Source: Streptomyces sp. LS1784 (lineage in GTDB: Bacteria; Actinomycetota; Actinomycetes; Streptomycetales; Streptomycetaceae). Taken from it: a stretch of 36,821 nucleotides of DNA. The notes below the pieces were generated by a model. That model did not search any database, was not told where the DNA came from, and saw only the letters and a program-made list of their open reading frames with translations. Location: assembly GCF_020103755.1 (NCBI RefSeq), contig NZ_JAHSQD010000025.1, positions 1 to 36,821 on the forward strand, written 5' to 3'. The position numbers and the translations under genes are program-made. Shown here one piece after another: positions 1 through 6,819 of the stretch (positions within the stretch are counted from its first letter, which is position 1; each line of letters starts with the position of its first letter).

Positions 1-915
1 CAGGGGCGCGAGCACGGCCGCGAGGCCCAGCCAGCCGAGCACCCGCAGCGACCACGCCACCGGACGCCGCTCGGCGCGGGCCGCCGGAGCCGAGCCCGCC
101 AGCGCCGCGCAGGCGCCGGCCGCGAACTCCCAGAGCCGGCTGCCGGTGGAGAAGTAGGCGAGCGGCGCGGAGGTGGCCGTCCAGCGCAGGCAGAGCGCCA
201 GCGATACACCGCCGACGGCCACCGTGGCGAGGGTGATCGCCACGGTGCGGCGGCGCCCGTACAGGTAGCGGGCGAAACCGAGCAGCAGCACGCCCCAGAG
301 CAGGTAGAACTGGTTCTCCACGCCCAGCGACCAGAAGTGCTGCAGCGGGCTGGGGTCGTGTTCGGCGGCCAGGTAGTCGGTCTGCCGGCCGACGAAGCGC
401 CAGTTGGCGAACTGGCCGGCGGAGGCGATCAGGTCGCGGGCGAGGTCGGTGCCGCGCAGCGGGTCGAGCAGGGCGCCGCCTGCGACGGCGGTGGCGACGA
501 GCACGGTGGCGGCGGCGGGCAGGATGCGTCGGGCGCGGCGGGCGGCGAAGTCCCACAGGCCGATCGGGCGGCCGACGAGCAGGCCGGTGATCAGGAAGCC
601 GGAGATGACGAAGAAGACGTCGACGCCGATGAAGCCTCCGGTCAGGCCCGGGACAGCGGAGTGGAAGGCGAGGACGGAGAGCACGGCGACGCCGCGCAGC
701 CCCTCGATGTCGGGGCGGAAGGCGGTGCGCCGGCGGGCCTGCCCGCTCTCGGCGACGGTGGCGCGCTGCGGGGCGGCGAGTTCCCGGTCCACCCGGACGA
801 CGCCGGGCAGCAGTTCAGCGGAACCGGAGGCGGAGGCGGAACCGGAGACCGGAGCGGGTTCCGGTGTGCCCGGTGTGGCGGCGGAGGAGGACGACGGTGG
901 TACGGCCGTTGACAC
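1..915 (-). CDS. Membrane acyltransferase, OafA/YrhL (acyltransferase 3) family, partial
   Basis: This integral membrane protein probably transfers an acyl group, often acetyl, to a cell-surface sugar or lipid. The frame is open for 305 codons from a GTG at 915 to the window edge, so the C-terminus is missing. The start is supported by AAGGAG about 8 nt upstream. Residues 1-60 are a Ser/Ala/Pro-rich tail. Next come RPDIEGLRG (about 67-75), FH with the conserved His near 85, and GGFIGVDVFFVISGFL (93-108), followed by SLGVENQFYLLWG near 197. These are the signature segments of acyltransferase 3 proteins. Several hydrophobic segments follow in the visible part. It lies 135 nt downstream of a glycosyltransferase gene on the same strand, which suggests a shared role in making or decorating an extracellular polysaccharide. 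The substrate cannot be told. Whether a C-terminal SGNH domain follows lies outside the window. Confidence 0.85.
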   Translation of the reverse strand, partial: MSTAVPPSSSSAATPGTPEPAPVSGSASASGSAELLPGVVRVDRELAAPQRATVAESGQARRRTAFRPDIEGLRGVAVLSVLAFHSAVPGLTGGFIGVDVFFVISGFLITGLLVGRPIGLWDFAARRARRILPAAATVLVATAVAGGALLDPLRGTDLARDLIASAGQFANWRFVGRQTDYLAAEHDPSPLQHFWSLGVENQFYLLWGVLLLGFARYLYGRRRTVAITLATVAVGGVSLALCLRWTATSAPLAYFSTGSRLWEFAAGACAALAGSAPAARAERRPVAWSLRVLGWLGLAAVLAPL

Positions 916-1050
916 GGCGGTGCTCCTTGCAGGGCTGGCAGCGGTGGTCGGGCCCGCCGGGCCGATGGGGCGGCCGGGCGGTCTCCGCGCCGGTGGGGCG
1001 ACGCGCAAGGAAACTCAACAATCAGTCGGTGGAGCAGAACTGACGAGACA

Positions 1051-2787
1051 TCAGAACATCAGCGGATCGGCCCAGCCGGAGGCCAGCAGCCCGCACAGCA
1101 GCAGTACGGCGGTGACGGCGACGGCCTCGGCCCGGCCGAACCCGAGGTCGGAGCGGCCCCGTGCGGGCGCGGCGACCTCGCCGACGGCGCCCTTGCCGCG
1201 CTTGTTCCCGTTCAGCAGCGGCCACAGCTCCCGGATCAGCGGGATCATGGTGTACGCGGTGAGCGCGAGCAGCCCGGCGAGCGCCCAGTACGGCCGCCAG
1301 CCGTACAGCAGCGCGGCCCGGACCAGTCCGGCGGCGCCCGCGAGGACGACGAACCCGAGCCAGCCGACCCCGATCCGGGCGACGGCGCGGGCGAGCGAAC
1401 TGCCGCCGGACACGGCGCCGGTGGGCACCCAGTCGGCGGAGCGGCGGCGCAGCGCGTGCGCGATGGCGACCACGTGGCAGAGCCCGCCGAGGAGCTGGAC
1501 CCGGGTGACCTCGAAGCGCCAACGGGTGCGCGACATCGCGGGCAGCAGCACCAGGGCGACCCAGATCGGCGGCAGGAACGGCAGCACCTGCCAGGGCTGG
1601 ATCTCCTCGGGCCGGAAGAACAGCATGATGAGGGCGGGCAGCGGCACGGCGAAGACGTTCACCGCGCTGGTGACGTAGCCGAGGATGCCGTTCCAGAAGC
1701 AGAGCCGGGCGGATCGGGAGAGCGGCCCCCGGCGGAAGTCCGGGTCTCGCACCAGGGCCAGGGATCCGAGGCACCAGCGGTACTGCTGGCTGATGAAGGC
1801 CGGCAGGCCGGTGGGCGACATGCCCTTGGCGACCAGTGCGGGGACGTAGCGGGTGGCCCATCCGGCGCGGGCGAGGGCGAGGCCGGTGTAGAGGTCCTCG
1901 CTGTGGTCGATCTCGGCGAACCCGCCGATCCGCTTCAGTGCGGAGCGGCGGTAGAGGGCGTTGGTGCCGCAGCAGACGGTGCCGTCCTGCGCGTCCCGGG
2001 AGGGCTGGATCCAGCGGTAGAAGATCTCCTGGGTGGCTCCCGCGGCGCGTTCGAGCCAGGACATGTCGGCGTCCGTGTCGAAGCACTGCGGGCTCTGCAC
2101 GATGCCGACCTCGGGGTTGTCGAGGTAGGGCACCAGGTGGTGCAGGAAGTCGGGGCGGGGGCAGAAGTCGGCGTCCAGGACGGCGACGATCTCGCCGGTG
2201 CCCTCGGCCAGGCCGTGGTTGAGGTTGCCGGCCTTCTTGAAGCGGCCCCGGTCGGGGCGGGCGCGGTACAGGAAGCCGTAGGACTCGGCGAGTTCGCGCA
2301 CCTCGGGGCGGCCGGCGTCGTCGAGGACCAGGACGGTGAGTTCGCCGGGCCACCGAACGGCCGAGGTGTGCCGGTAGGCGTTGTCGAGGACGGCCAGCGG
2401 TTCGCCGGCGGTCGGCAGCAGCAGGTCCACGCTCGGGGCGCGGGCGGGGCTCCAGGCGCGCAGCAGCAGGTCGTGCGAGTCGCGGGTGAAGCGCCGGGCG
2501 CGCTGGCCGTCGGTGAGCGAGAGCAGCCAGGTGGCCGCGTTGAGCACGGTGAGCACCAGGAACGGCCAGAGCAGCGGCCGGCTGAGGGCGAACAGGCCGA
2601 GTGTGGCGGTGGCTCCCGCGTAGGACAGGGTGGCGCAGAGCAGTACCCAGCGGCGTTGCGGGCCGAAGTACCAGTAGAGCTCCTCGTCGTCGGGCGGACC
2701 GGGCAGTCGGTGGCCGTCGGGGTCCGCGGGTGTCCGGCGCGGACCGGTGTCGGGTGCGGGCATGGCGGTGCCATGGAGAACGGGCAT
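1051..2787 (-). CDS. Membrane glycosyltransferase family 2, cellulose-synthase-like
   Basis: This is a processive-type GT2 enzyme predicted to polymerise or transfer sugars from a nucleotide-sugar across the membrane. From the ATG at 2787 it has 578 residues. Two hydrophobic segments lie at about 47-95. The catalytic domain shows LDDAG, then the DxD-type VLDADF (near 203), the ED pair in HSEDLYTG (near 298) and QQYRW (near 334), which is the Q-x-x-R-W motif of cellulose, chitin and hyaluronan synthases. Several transmembrane segments fill the C-terminal third. The frame is open to 2889, but the 2787 ATG has a purine-rich AGGGGGG about 10 nt upstream; the ATG at 2763 is an alternative. A DasR-like palindrome lies 60 nt upstream of the start. 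The membrane acyltransferase is downstream on the same strand. The polymer made is not determinable from sequence; beta-glucan or an aminosugar polymer are both plausible. Confidence 0.85.
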   Translation of the reverse strand: MPVLHGTAMPAPDTGPRRTPADPDGHRLPGPPDDEELYWYFGPQRRWVLLCATLSYAGATATLGLFALSRPLLWPFLVLTVLNAATWLLSLTDGQRARRFTRDSHDLLLRAWSPARAPSVDLLLPTAGEPLAVLDNAYRHTSAVRWPGELTVLVLDDAGRPEVRELAESYGFLYRARPDRGRFKKAGNLNHGLAEGTGEIVAVLDADFCPRPDFLHHLVPYLDNPEVGIVQSPQCFDTDADMSWLERAAGATQEIFYRWIQPSRDAQDGTVCCGTNALYRRSALKRIGGFAEIDHSEDLYTGLALARAGWATRYVPALVAKGMSPTGLPAFISQQYRWCLGSLALVRDPDFRRGPLSRSARLCFWNGILGYVTSAVNVFAVPLPALIMLFFRPEEIQPWQVLPFLPPIWVALVLLPAMSRTRWRFEVTRVQLLGGLCHVVAIAHALRRRSADWVPTGAVSGGSSLARAVARIGVGWLGFVVLAGAAGLVRAALLYGWRPYWALAGLLALTAYTMIPLIRELWPLLNGNKRGKGAVGEVAAPARGRSDLGFGRAEAVAVTAVLLLCGLLASGWADPLMF

Positions 2788-2846
2788 GCGGAAATGGCCC
2801 CCCTGGGCAGCGGACGGAACGTGGCCGTTCGCACCCAGCTTCTCAC

Positions 2847-2862
2847 ATTGGCCTAGACCAAT
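2847..2862. promoter_or_regulatory. DasR-like operator (dre-type palindrome)
   Basis: The 16-nt near-palindrome ATTGGCCTAGACCAAT has one mismatched pair. Read on the minus strand its core is TGGTCTAGGCCA, one base from TGGTCTAGACCA, the consensus bound by the GntR regulator DasR in Streptomyces. It lies 60 nt upstream of the chosen glycosyltransferase start, where a promoter operator would be expected. The similarity is seen directly; binding by DasR is inferred. Confidence 0.55.
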
Positions 2863-3033
2863 AATGAACGAGGTGTGACATCTCCGCATCGCCCCAGCTC
2901 ACCGACTTGACAGCGCGTCACCTGCGGAAACCCGGTCGAGCGGGACTGAACCGGACCCCGAGGGCGAGCCGTTTCAGCAGGCTTCCAACTCCCTGTCAAA
3001 GCCGTCGACTTCCGCGTCCAGCCGTCGACTCCC

Positions 3034-3600
3034 CTACGCCGCCCTCAACTCCTTGACGAGGTGCTCGAACCGGAGATCCGGCCGGAGCGGGATGCCGAAC
3101 CGCTCGTCGTCGTACGGGAACGGGCTGAACTCGCCGGTGCGCCGGTAGCCCCTCCGCTCGTACCAGGCGATCAGGTCGGCGCGCTGCTCGATCACCGTCA
3201 TCTCCATCGCACCGACGCCCCACCGTTCGACGGCCAGGCGCTCGGCCTCGGCCAGCACCGCCCGTCCGATGCCCCCGCCCTGGAGCCCGGGGCGCACCGA
3301 GAACATGCCGAAGTAGGCCCGCTCACCGCGCCGTTCCAGCTGGCAGCAGGCGAGCATTCCGCCGTCCCGCTCGGCGAGCAGCACCAGGCCCTCGGCGTGG
3401 CTCACGGCCTGTGTGACGGCCTCCGGGTTGGTGCGCCGGCCGCCCAGCAGGTCCGCCTCGGTGGTCCACCCGGCCCGGCTGGAGTCACCCCGGTAGGCGG
3501 ACTCGACCAGGTCGACCAGCGCCGGGACGTCGGCGGGCGTGGCGGGCCGGAACGCGGGCTCCCCGGCGGGCCGGGCGGAGTCGGTGGCGGTCTCGGTCAT
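3034..3600 (-). CDS. GNAT family N-acetyltransferase
   Basis: This is a cytoplasmic acetyl-CoA-dependent acyltransferase of 188 residues with an unknown acceptor. The start at 3600 (MTETATD) follows GGAGAGGA by about 9 nt and is preferred over an upstream in-frame ATG at 3654. The GNAT fold is supported by the acetyl-CoA-binding motif A, FSVRPGLQGGGIGRAVL (Q/R-x-x-G-x-G), and by the later IAWYERRGYRRTGEF, which is the typical motif B strand and helix with a Tyr. The N-terminus, FRPATPADVPALVDLVESAY, is also typical of the family. It stands alone between the glycosyltransferase and the muramidase gene. It belongs to the chromosomal flank rather than the inserted element. Confidence 0.85.
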   Translation of the reverse strand: MTETATDSARPAGEPAFRPATPADVPALVDLVESAYRGDSSRAGWTTEADLLGGRRTNPEAVTQAVSHAEGLVLLAERDGGMLACCQLERRGERAYFGMFSVRPGLQGGGIGRAVLAEAERLAVERWGVGAMEMTVIEQRADLIAWYERRGYRRTGEFSPFPYDDERFGIPLRPDLRFEHLVKELRAA

Positions 3601-3934
3601 GGCTGGTCCTCTCCTCACGTGCGGGGCCGCCCGCGGTGGCCGGCCCGCGGGCATCGTGCCACAGCGGGCCGCGCGCTCCCGGAACCGCCCCGAGCCCGGC
3701 CCGGCGGCCGCCCGCCGATTCCCCGGTCCGGTTTCGCGGCCGACCGGCCCGGCAAAACCGGCAACGCCGGCTGCCGGTCATGACGTTCCGGCACATGTGA
3801 CGTGCGTTCACCATGTGAAAAAAGATGCCTGGCGGCGGTAACAGGTACATGACTACTCTGCGGTACGGCCGGTCAGACCCCGGTCGTACCAGGTCATTTC
3901 GACCTTTCCCCCGTTCGGAACCAGAGGAGTGTCC
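3601..3934. other. Divergent intergenic region with an inverted repeat
   Basis: This 334-nt spacer separates the acetyltransferase (leftward) from the muramidase (rightward) and must hold both promoters. No gene is seen. A near-perfect inverted repeat has arms at 3862-3872 and 3880-3890 (GGTACGGCCGG against CCGGTCGTACC, one mismatch). It could be an operator or a 5'-UTR hairpin for the muramidase gene. The stretch around 3815-3860 is the most A/T-rich part of the spacer and is the likely muramidase promoter area, but I cannot name a -35/-10 pair. Confidence 0.4.
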
Positions 3935-4345
3935 ATGCCCCGCTCTTCCCGCTCCGCCCGCACCACCGGCACCGACGGATCGGCCCGCCGCCGCCTGCCC
4001 GCCCTGGCCGCCCTGGCCGCCGCGACCGCCCTGGCCGCCGGTGTCACCGCCCCCGCCTACGCGGCCGAGCCCGCCTCTGTTGCCCCCGTCGTCGAAGGCC
4101 GCCCCGGCTTCCACCCCGATCAGGACTTCGCCGGCTCCACCGTCGCCGCCCACGAGGGCCGCGGCACCGCCGCCCCGTTCGCCTCCCTCGCCGCCACCCA
4201 GACCCCGGGCCTGGACGTCTCCGGCTACCAGGGCAACGTCAACTGGTCCTCCGTGTCCGCGAACGGTGCCAAGTTCGCCTACGTCAAGGCCACCGAGGGC
4301 ACCGGCTACACCAACCCGTACTTCGCCCAGATATCACGGAAGTGA
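3935..4345 (+). pseudogene. Secreted GH25 lysozyme (muramidase), 5' fragment cut by an insertion
   Basis: The intact protein would be an exported N,O-diacetylmuramidase cleaving peptidoglycan. The ATG at 3935 follows GAGGAG by 6 nt. The N-terminus is a signal peptide: an Arg-rich region, then LPALAALAAATALAAGV, then a probable Ala-x-Ala cleavage at AYA-AE near residue 46. The mature part reaches the first GH25 block, GLDVSGYQGNVNW, with the catalytic Asp of the DVSxxQ motif, and continues to FAYVKATEGTGYTNPYFAQ. After that the reading frame gives only ISRK and a stop at 4343-4345, where the family should run for at least 150 more residues. The loss coincides with the integrase region, so the gene appears split by the integrative element. 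The missing 3' part is not recognisable in the window. Confidence 0.8.
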
Positions 4346-4353
4346 CGTTTCCG
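4331..4353. other. Candidate attachment-site core (attL) at the lysozyme junction
   Basis: Directly after the last lysozyme-like codons there is a short inverted repeat, CGGAA (4337-4341) and TTCCG (4349-4353), around a 7-nt spacer, GTGACGT. Tyrosine recombinases act on such core sites, where inverted arms flank a 6- to 8-nt crossover region, and the integrase gene begins 74 nt downstream. The position and architecture fit an attL site, but a second copy (attR) is not found here, so this remains an inference. Confidence 0.3.
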
Positions 4354-4426
4354 CCCAGCTCAGGGGCATGATCGACCATCCGGGGTCAGCAAAATGTCAG
4401 CAAGACTCCCGGAGGTTCCGACCACC

Positions 4427-5581
4427 ATGGCGACCACAGGCCTCACCCGCGGCATGGGCAGCTTCTTCAAGGAGTGCGAGCACGCCGAGTCCCGCTGGAG
4501 CAAGTGCCCGCACGAGTACAAGATCAGGTACCGCAACGCGGCGGGGCGCCAGACTGAGGAGTCCGGCTTCGCCACCCAGGACAAGGCCAAGATCCGCCTC
4601 GCCGAGGTCTACCACGCGCGGAAGAACTCCCCGCAGAGCCAGCGCAAGGCGGAGCGCATCCAGAAGTACGGGGTGATGCACTTCTCCGACTACGTCGCCG
4701 AGTGGCTCAAAGGTCAGCGCGATCTGAGCCCCACTTCACTGCGGAATCTCGATGCCCTTCTGAGGAACCACCTCCTCCCCGCCTTCGGCAGTCGCCGCAT
4801 GGGTACGTTCGACCACAAGGTCGTCGAAGCGTTCATCCAGTCCATGGAGCGGAACGGCATCGGCATGGCCACCCAGACCAACGTGTTCATCAGCCTGAAG
4901 ACCATCCTGCTGGACGCGCACCGGCTCGGCCTCTTTGAGGACAGCCCGCTTGACGGGGTCAAGGCACCTCAGTACGACCCGAAGCGTGCGGCGATCCCGT
5001 CCGTCACCCAGCTGCAGCAGATCCGAACCGCGGGCGACGACGCATTCCGCTTGGTCACGGACCTCATGAGCGGCTGTGGTCTGCGCAACGGCGAAGCGTA
5101 TGCCGTCAACATCAACAACATCGTCGCCGACGACGTCTACCGCGTCACCGAACAGGTCAACCAGGCCACCAGTGCCTACGCCCGCTTGAAGCATCGCAAG
5201 GTCGGTGAGTACCGCGACGTTCCACTGCCGGCTCGCACCAAAGACTCCATTGAGCAGTACGCCGATACGTACGGAACGGTGGATGGCTACCTCCTTCGCA
5301 ATCCCAAGGACATCACCCGGGCCATTCCGCACCACGTCATCGACAGCCAGTGGCGGAAGATCAAGAAGTCCGGCCTGGCCGACATCCCAGAAGGGATGGT
5401 GCTCTACGGTCTCCGTCACTTCTTCGCGTCGAACTGCCTGAGCAACGGCATACCGATCACCGACGTCGCGGAATGGATGGGCCACCGCAGCGTCGACGTC
5501 ACCTTCACGATCTACCGCCACCTCATGCCCGGCTCCATCAGCCGAGCTGCCCAGCTCCTCGATCTCGGCCTGGCCACCTAA
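4427..5581 (+). CDS. Tyrosine recombinase (phage-type integrase)
   Basis: This 384-residue site-specific recombinase would insert and excise the element. The N-terminal part (about 15-60) has a Cys/His-rich segment, ECEHAESRWSKCPHEYKIRYR, seen in actinobacterial integrases. A SAM-like core-binding domain follows at about 80-165. The catalytic domain shows Arg in GLRNGEA (near 218), YGLRH (near 326), GHRSVDVT (near 351) and the nucleophile Tyr in TFTIYRHL (near 362). The first His of the usual H-x-x-R box is Tyr here; the remaining residues are intact and the protein is full length, so it is probably active. The ATG at 4427 has GGAGG 11 nt upstream; an ATG at 4394 is a weaker alternative. The gene sits 81 nt after the truncated lysozyme and converges on the excisionase gene. 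Confidence 0.92.
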   Translation: MATTGLTRGMGSFFKECEHAESRWSKCPHEYKIRYRNAAGRQTEESGFATQDKAKIRLAEVYHARKNSPQSQRKAERIQKYGVMHFSDYVAEWLKGQRDLSPTSLRNLDALLRNHLLPAFGSRRMGTFDHKVVEAFIQSMERNGIGMATQTNVFISLKTILLDAHRLGLFEDSPLDGVKAPQYDPKRAAIPSVTQLQQIRTAGDDAFRLVTDLMSGCGLRNGEAYAVNINNIVADDVYRVTEQVNQATSAYARLKHRKVGEYRDVPLPARTKDSIEQYADTYGTVDGYLLRNPKDITRAIPHHVIDSQWRKIKKSGLADIPEGMVLYGLRHFFASNCLSNGIPITDVAEWMGHRSVDVTFTIYRHLMPGSISRAAQLLDLGLAT

Positions 5582-5586
5582 ACCCG

Positions 5587-5621
5587 CTGAGAGGGCCCGC
5601 CATTGGGGCGGGCCCTCTCAG
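5587..5621. terminator. Strong hairpin terminator between int and xis
   Basis: A perfect 15-bp stem (5587-5601 with 5607-5621) surrounds a 5-nt loop, and TTCTTT follows on the plus strand. It starts 6 nt after the integrase stop and ends 19 nt before the end of the convergent excisionase gene. It can serve as a bidirectional rho-independent terminator. Confidence 0.88.
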
Positions 5622-5640
5622 TTCTTTGAAGACGCCATGC

Positions 5641-5832
5641 TCAGGGTGCAGGCATCTTCTGCTGCTTCACCCATGCCTGCACCTCCGACACCTTGAACTG
5701 AAGCTTCGCATTCCTCCCGCATCCGAACTTGTACGCAGAGAGACCCAGCCGAGGGGCCTCGCGATAGACCCAGGCAAGAGACATATTCAGATACTCTGCT
5801 GTCTGCTTGACACTCATGAACTGCTCGGGCAT
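5641..5832 (-). CDS. Excisionase-type HTH protein (Xis-like)
   Basis: This small DNA-binding protein of 63 residues probably directs excision by the neighbouring integrase. The sequence MSVKQTAEYLNMSLAWVYREAPRLGL is a MerR-type winged helix-turn-helix as in the excisionase-family DNA-binding domain, and AKLQFKVSEVQAWVKQQ is the following wing and helix. The start at 5832 (MPEQF) is preferred because AGGAG lies about 7 nt upstream; the frame extends to 5865. The gene is transcribed toward int and ends 19 nt from the shared terminator. In many actinobacterial elements xis lies upstream of int on the same strand, so the convergent arrangement is a little unusual. A role as a repressor is possible. 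Confidence 0.75.
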   Translation of the reverse strand: MPEQFMSVKQTAEYLNMSLAWVYREAPRLGLSAYKFGCGRNAKLQFKVSEVQAWVKQQKMPAP

Positions 5833-6249
5833 GGATATCTCCTCTGTTCGGCTGATCCGCAGCAATCATCGAAGACTCGCCGGTTTTGGCCATGCCGCTT
5901 AAGCCTGGTAATGGGCACCGATATCACCGCACGTCGGCCGGGACCACCGTCAGCCATGCACTGTCCGTCCTCGTCCTGCTGGCAGTCGGCGACCGGGTCA
6001 AAAAACTCGAGGTCGCCGACATTGCAACTTGGCGGCGAGCTTCTGACTGGCCATGGCTCCGCGGTCGAGCTCAACGAACGCCAGGGTGCAGCGTCCGAGC
6101 CACCCGCCTGCCGTGCAGTACAGCAGGCCAGGATGCGGCCGTGGCACCGGCGCGGTCCGAGACAACAAGGGCGTCGACTTCCCCGAGTCGATATCCGAGT
6201 TGCGATCCCGGGCCGCCCCGAAGGGCGTGCGAACGCGCCGCCCTTCGGG
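5833..6249. other. Non-coding or degraded stretch
   Basis: No convincing gene is seen between the excisionase start and the transposase remnant. The open frames here show no family signature, and their codon patterns look like chance in high-GC DNA. The first 60 nt presumably carry the excisionase promoter. The rest may be decayed insertion-sequence material that belongs with the remnant downstream. Confidence 0.4.
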
Positions 6250-6535
6250 GCGACCAGCTCCACAAGGAAGGCGTTTTTGTCTCCTGGCGCCTGTTCGTGC
6301 CCGCCGGGTGGGCCAAGGAGACCGATCGGCGCAGGCATGCAGGGGGCGCCGGAGTTGATCAATGAGGCGACCGCCTGGGGCCTTGAGCCGAAGACTGCCG
6401 TCGCTGATGGCGGCTACGGCCAGATCATCGCATTCCACCAGGGCCTGGCCGAACGCGGCCTGGACTTCGTCCTCGCCATCCGCTCGGACGAGTCCGCCCA
6501 TCCCGGCAAGGTGGTCCCTGGAGTTCCACCGTGCG
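6250..6535 (+). pseudogene. IS701-type transposase remnant
   Basis: Two pieces in different frames recall the middle of IS701-family DDE transposases. The first reads FVSWRLFVPAGW, as in the usual 'DWRLFLP..W' block. After a frameshift near 6330-6345 the second reads ELINEATAWGLEPKTAVADGGYGQ and then LAERGLDFVLAIR, matching the block around the second catalytic Asp (ADxGYG). Neither the start nor the C-terminal catalytic Glu region is recognisable. It is a dead relic lying between the integration module and the Wadjet-like operon, and it marks earlier traffic of mobile DNA at this spot. Confidence 0.65.
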
Positions 6536-6819
6536 GTTGGACACCCAAGTCGCCGGTCGTGCCAGCGGGACCGAATTTCCGCCACCTCCCGCCAGGCCTG
6601 CGACGCGGGTGAAGGCCTCCCCAGCGCAATCGCCAGTCGCCCCAGTCCACCGGTTCCCCTTCCTCTCACCAGCACGAACACAGCCCGTACGCGACGCAGC
6701 ACCCCAAGAGGATCAAGCTTCTCGAAATAATCGCTTGACAGTTCGAAGGATGACGTCTTGTCAGTGGTGCCGTCTAGCGTCATAGGCGCGTCGGACATCT
6801 ACGGAAGGGGCCCCTGCCA
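6536..6819. other. Leader region of the Wadjet-like operon
   Basis: This spacer of 284 nt precedes the first gene of the plus-strand defence operon. It contains TTGACA at 6735-6740, a good -35 hexamer, but no clear -10 at 16-18 nt. TGACA and TGTCA around 6737-6763 form a short inverted repeat. The operon promoter is likely here, but its exact position is not settled by the sequence. Confidence 0.3.

Noticed and set aside
1022..2353. Minus-strand open frame of 443 codons rich in Arg and Pro
   Set aside because: It overlaps the glycosyltransferase on the same strand in another frame, while that gene carries all GT2 motifs in its own frame.
5998..6798. Minus-strand open frame of 266 codons
   Set aside because: It is antisense to the transposase remnant and has no family pattern or good ribosome-binding site.
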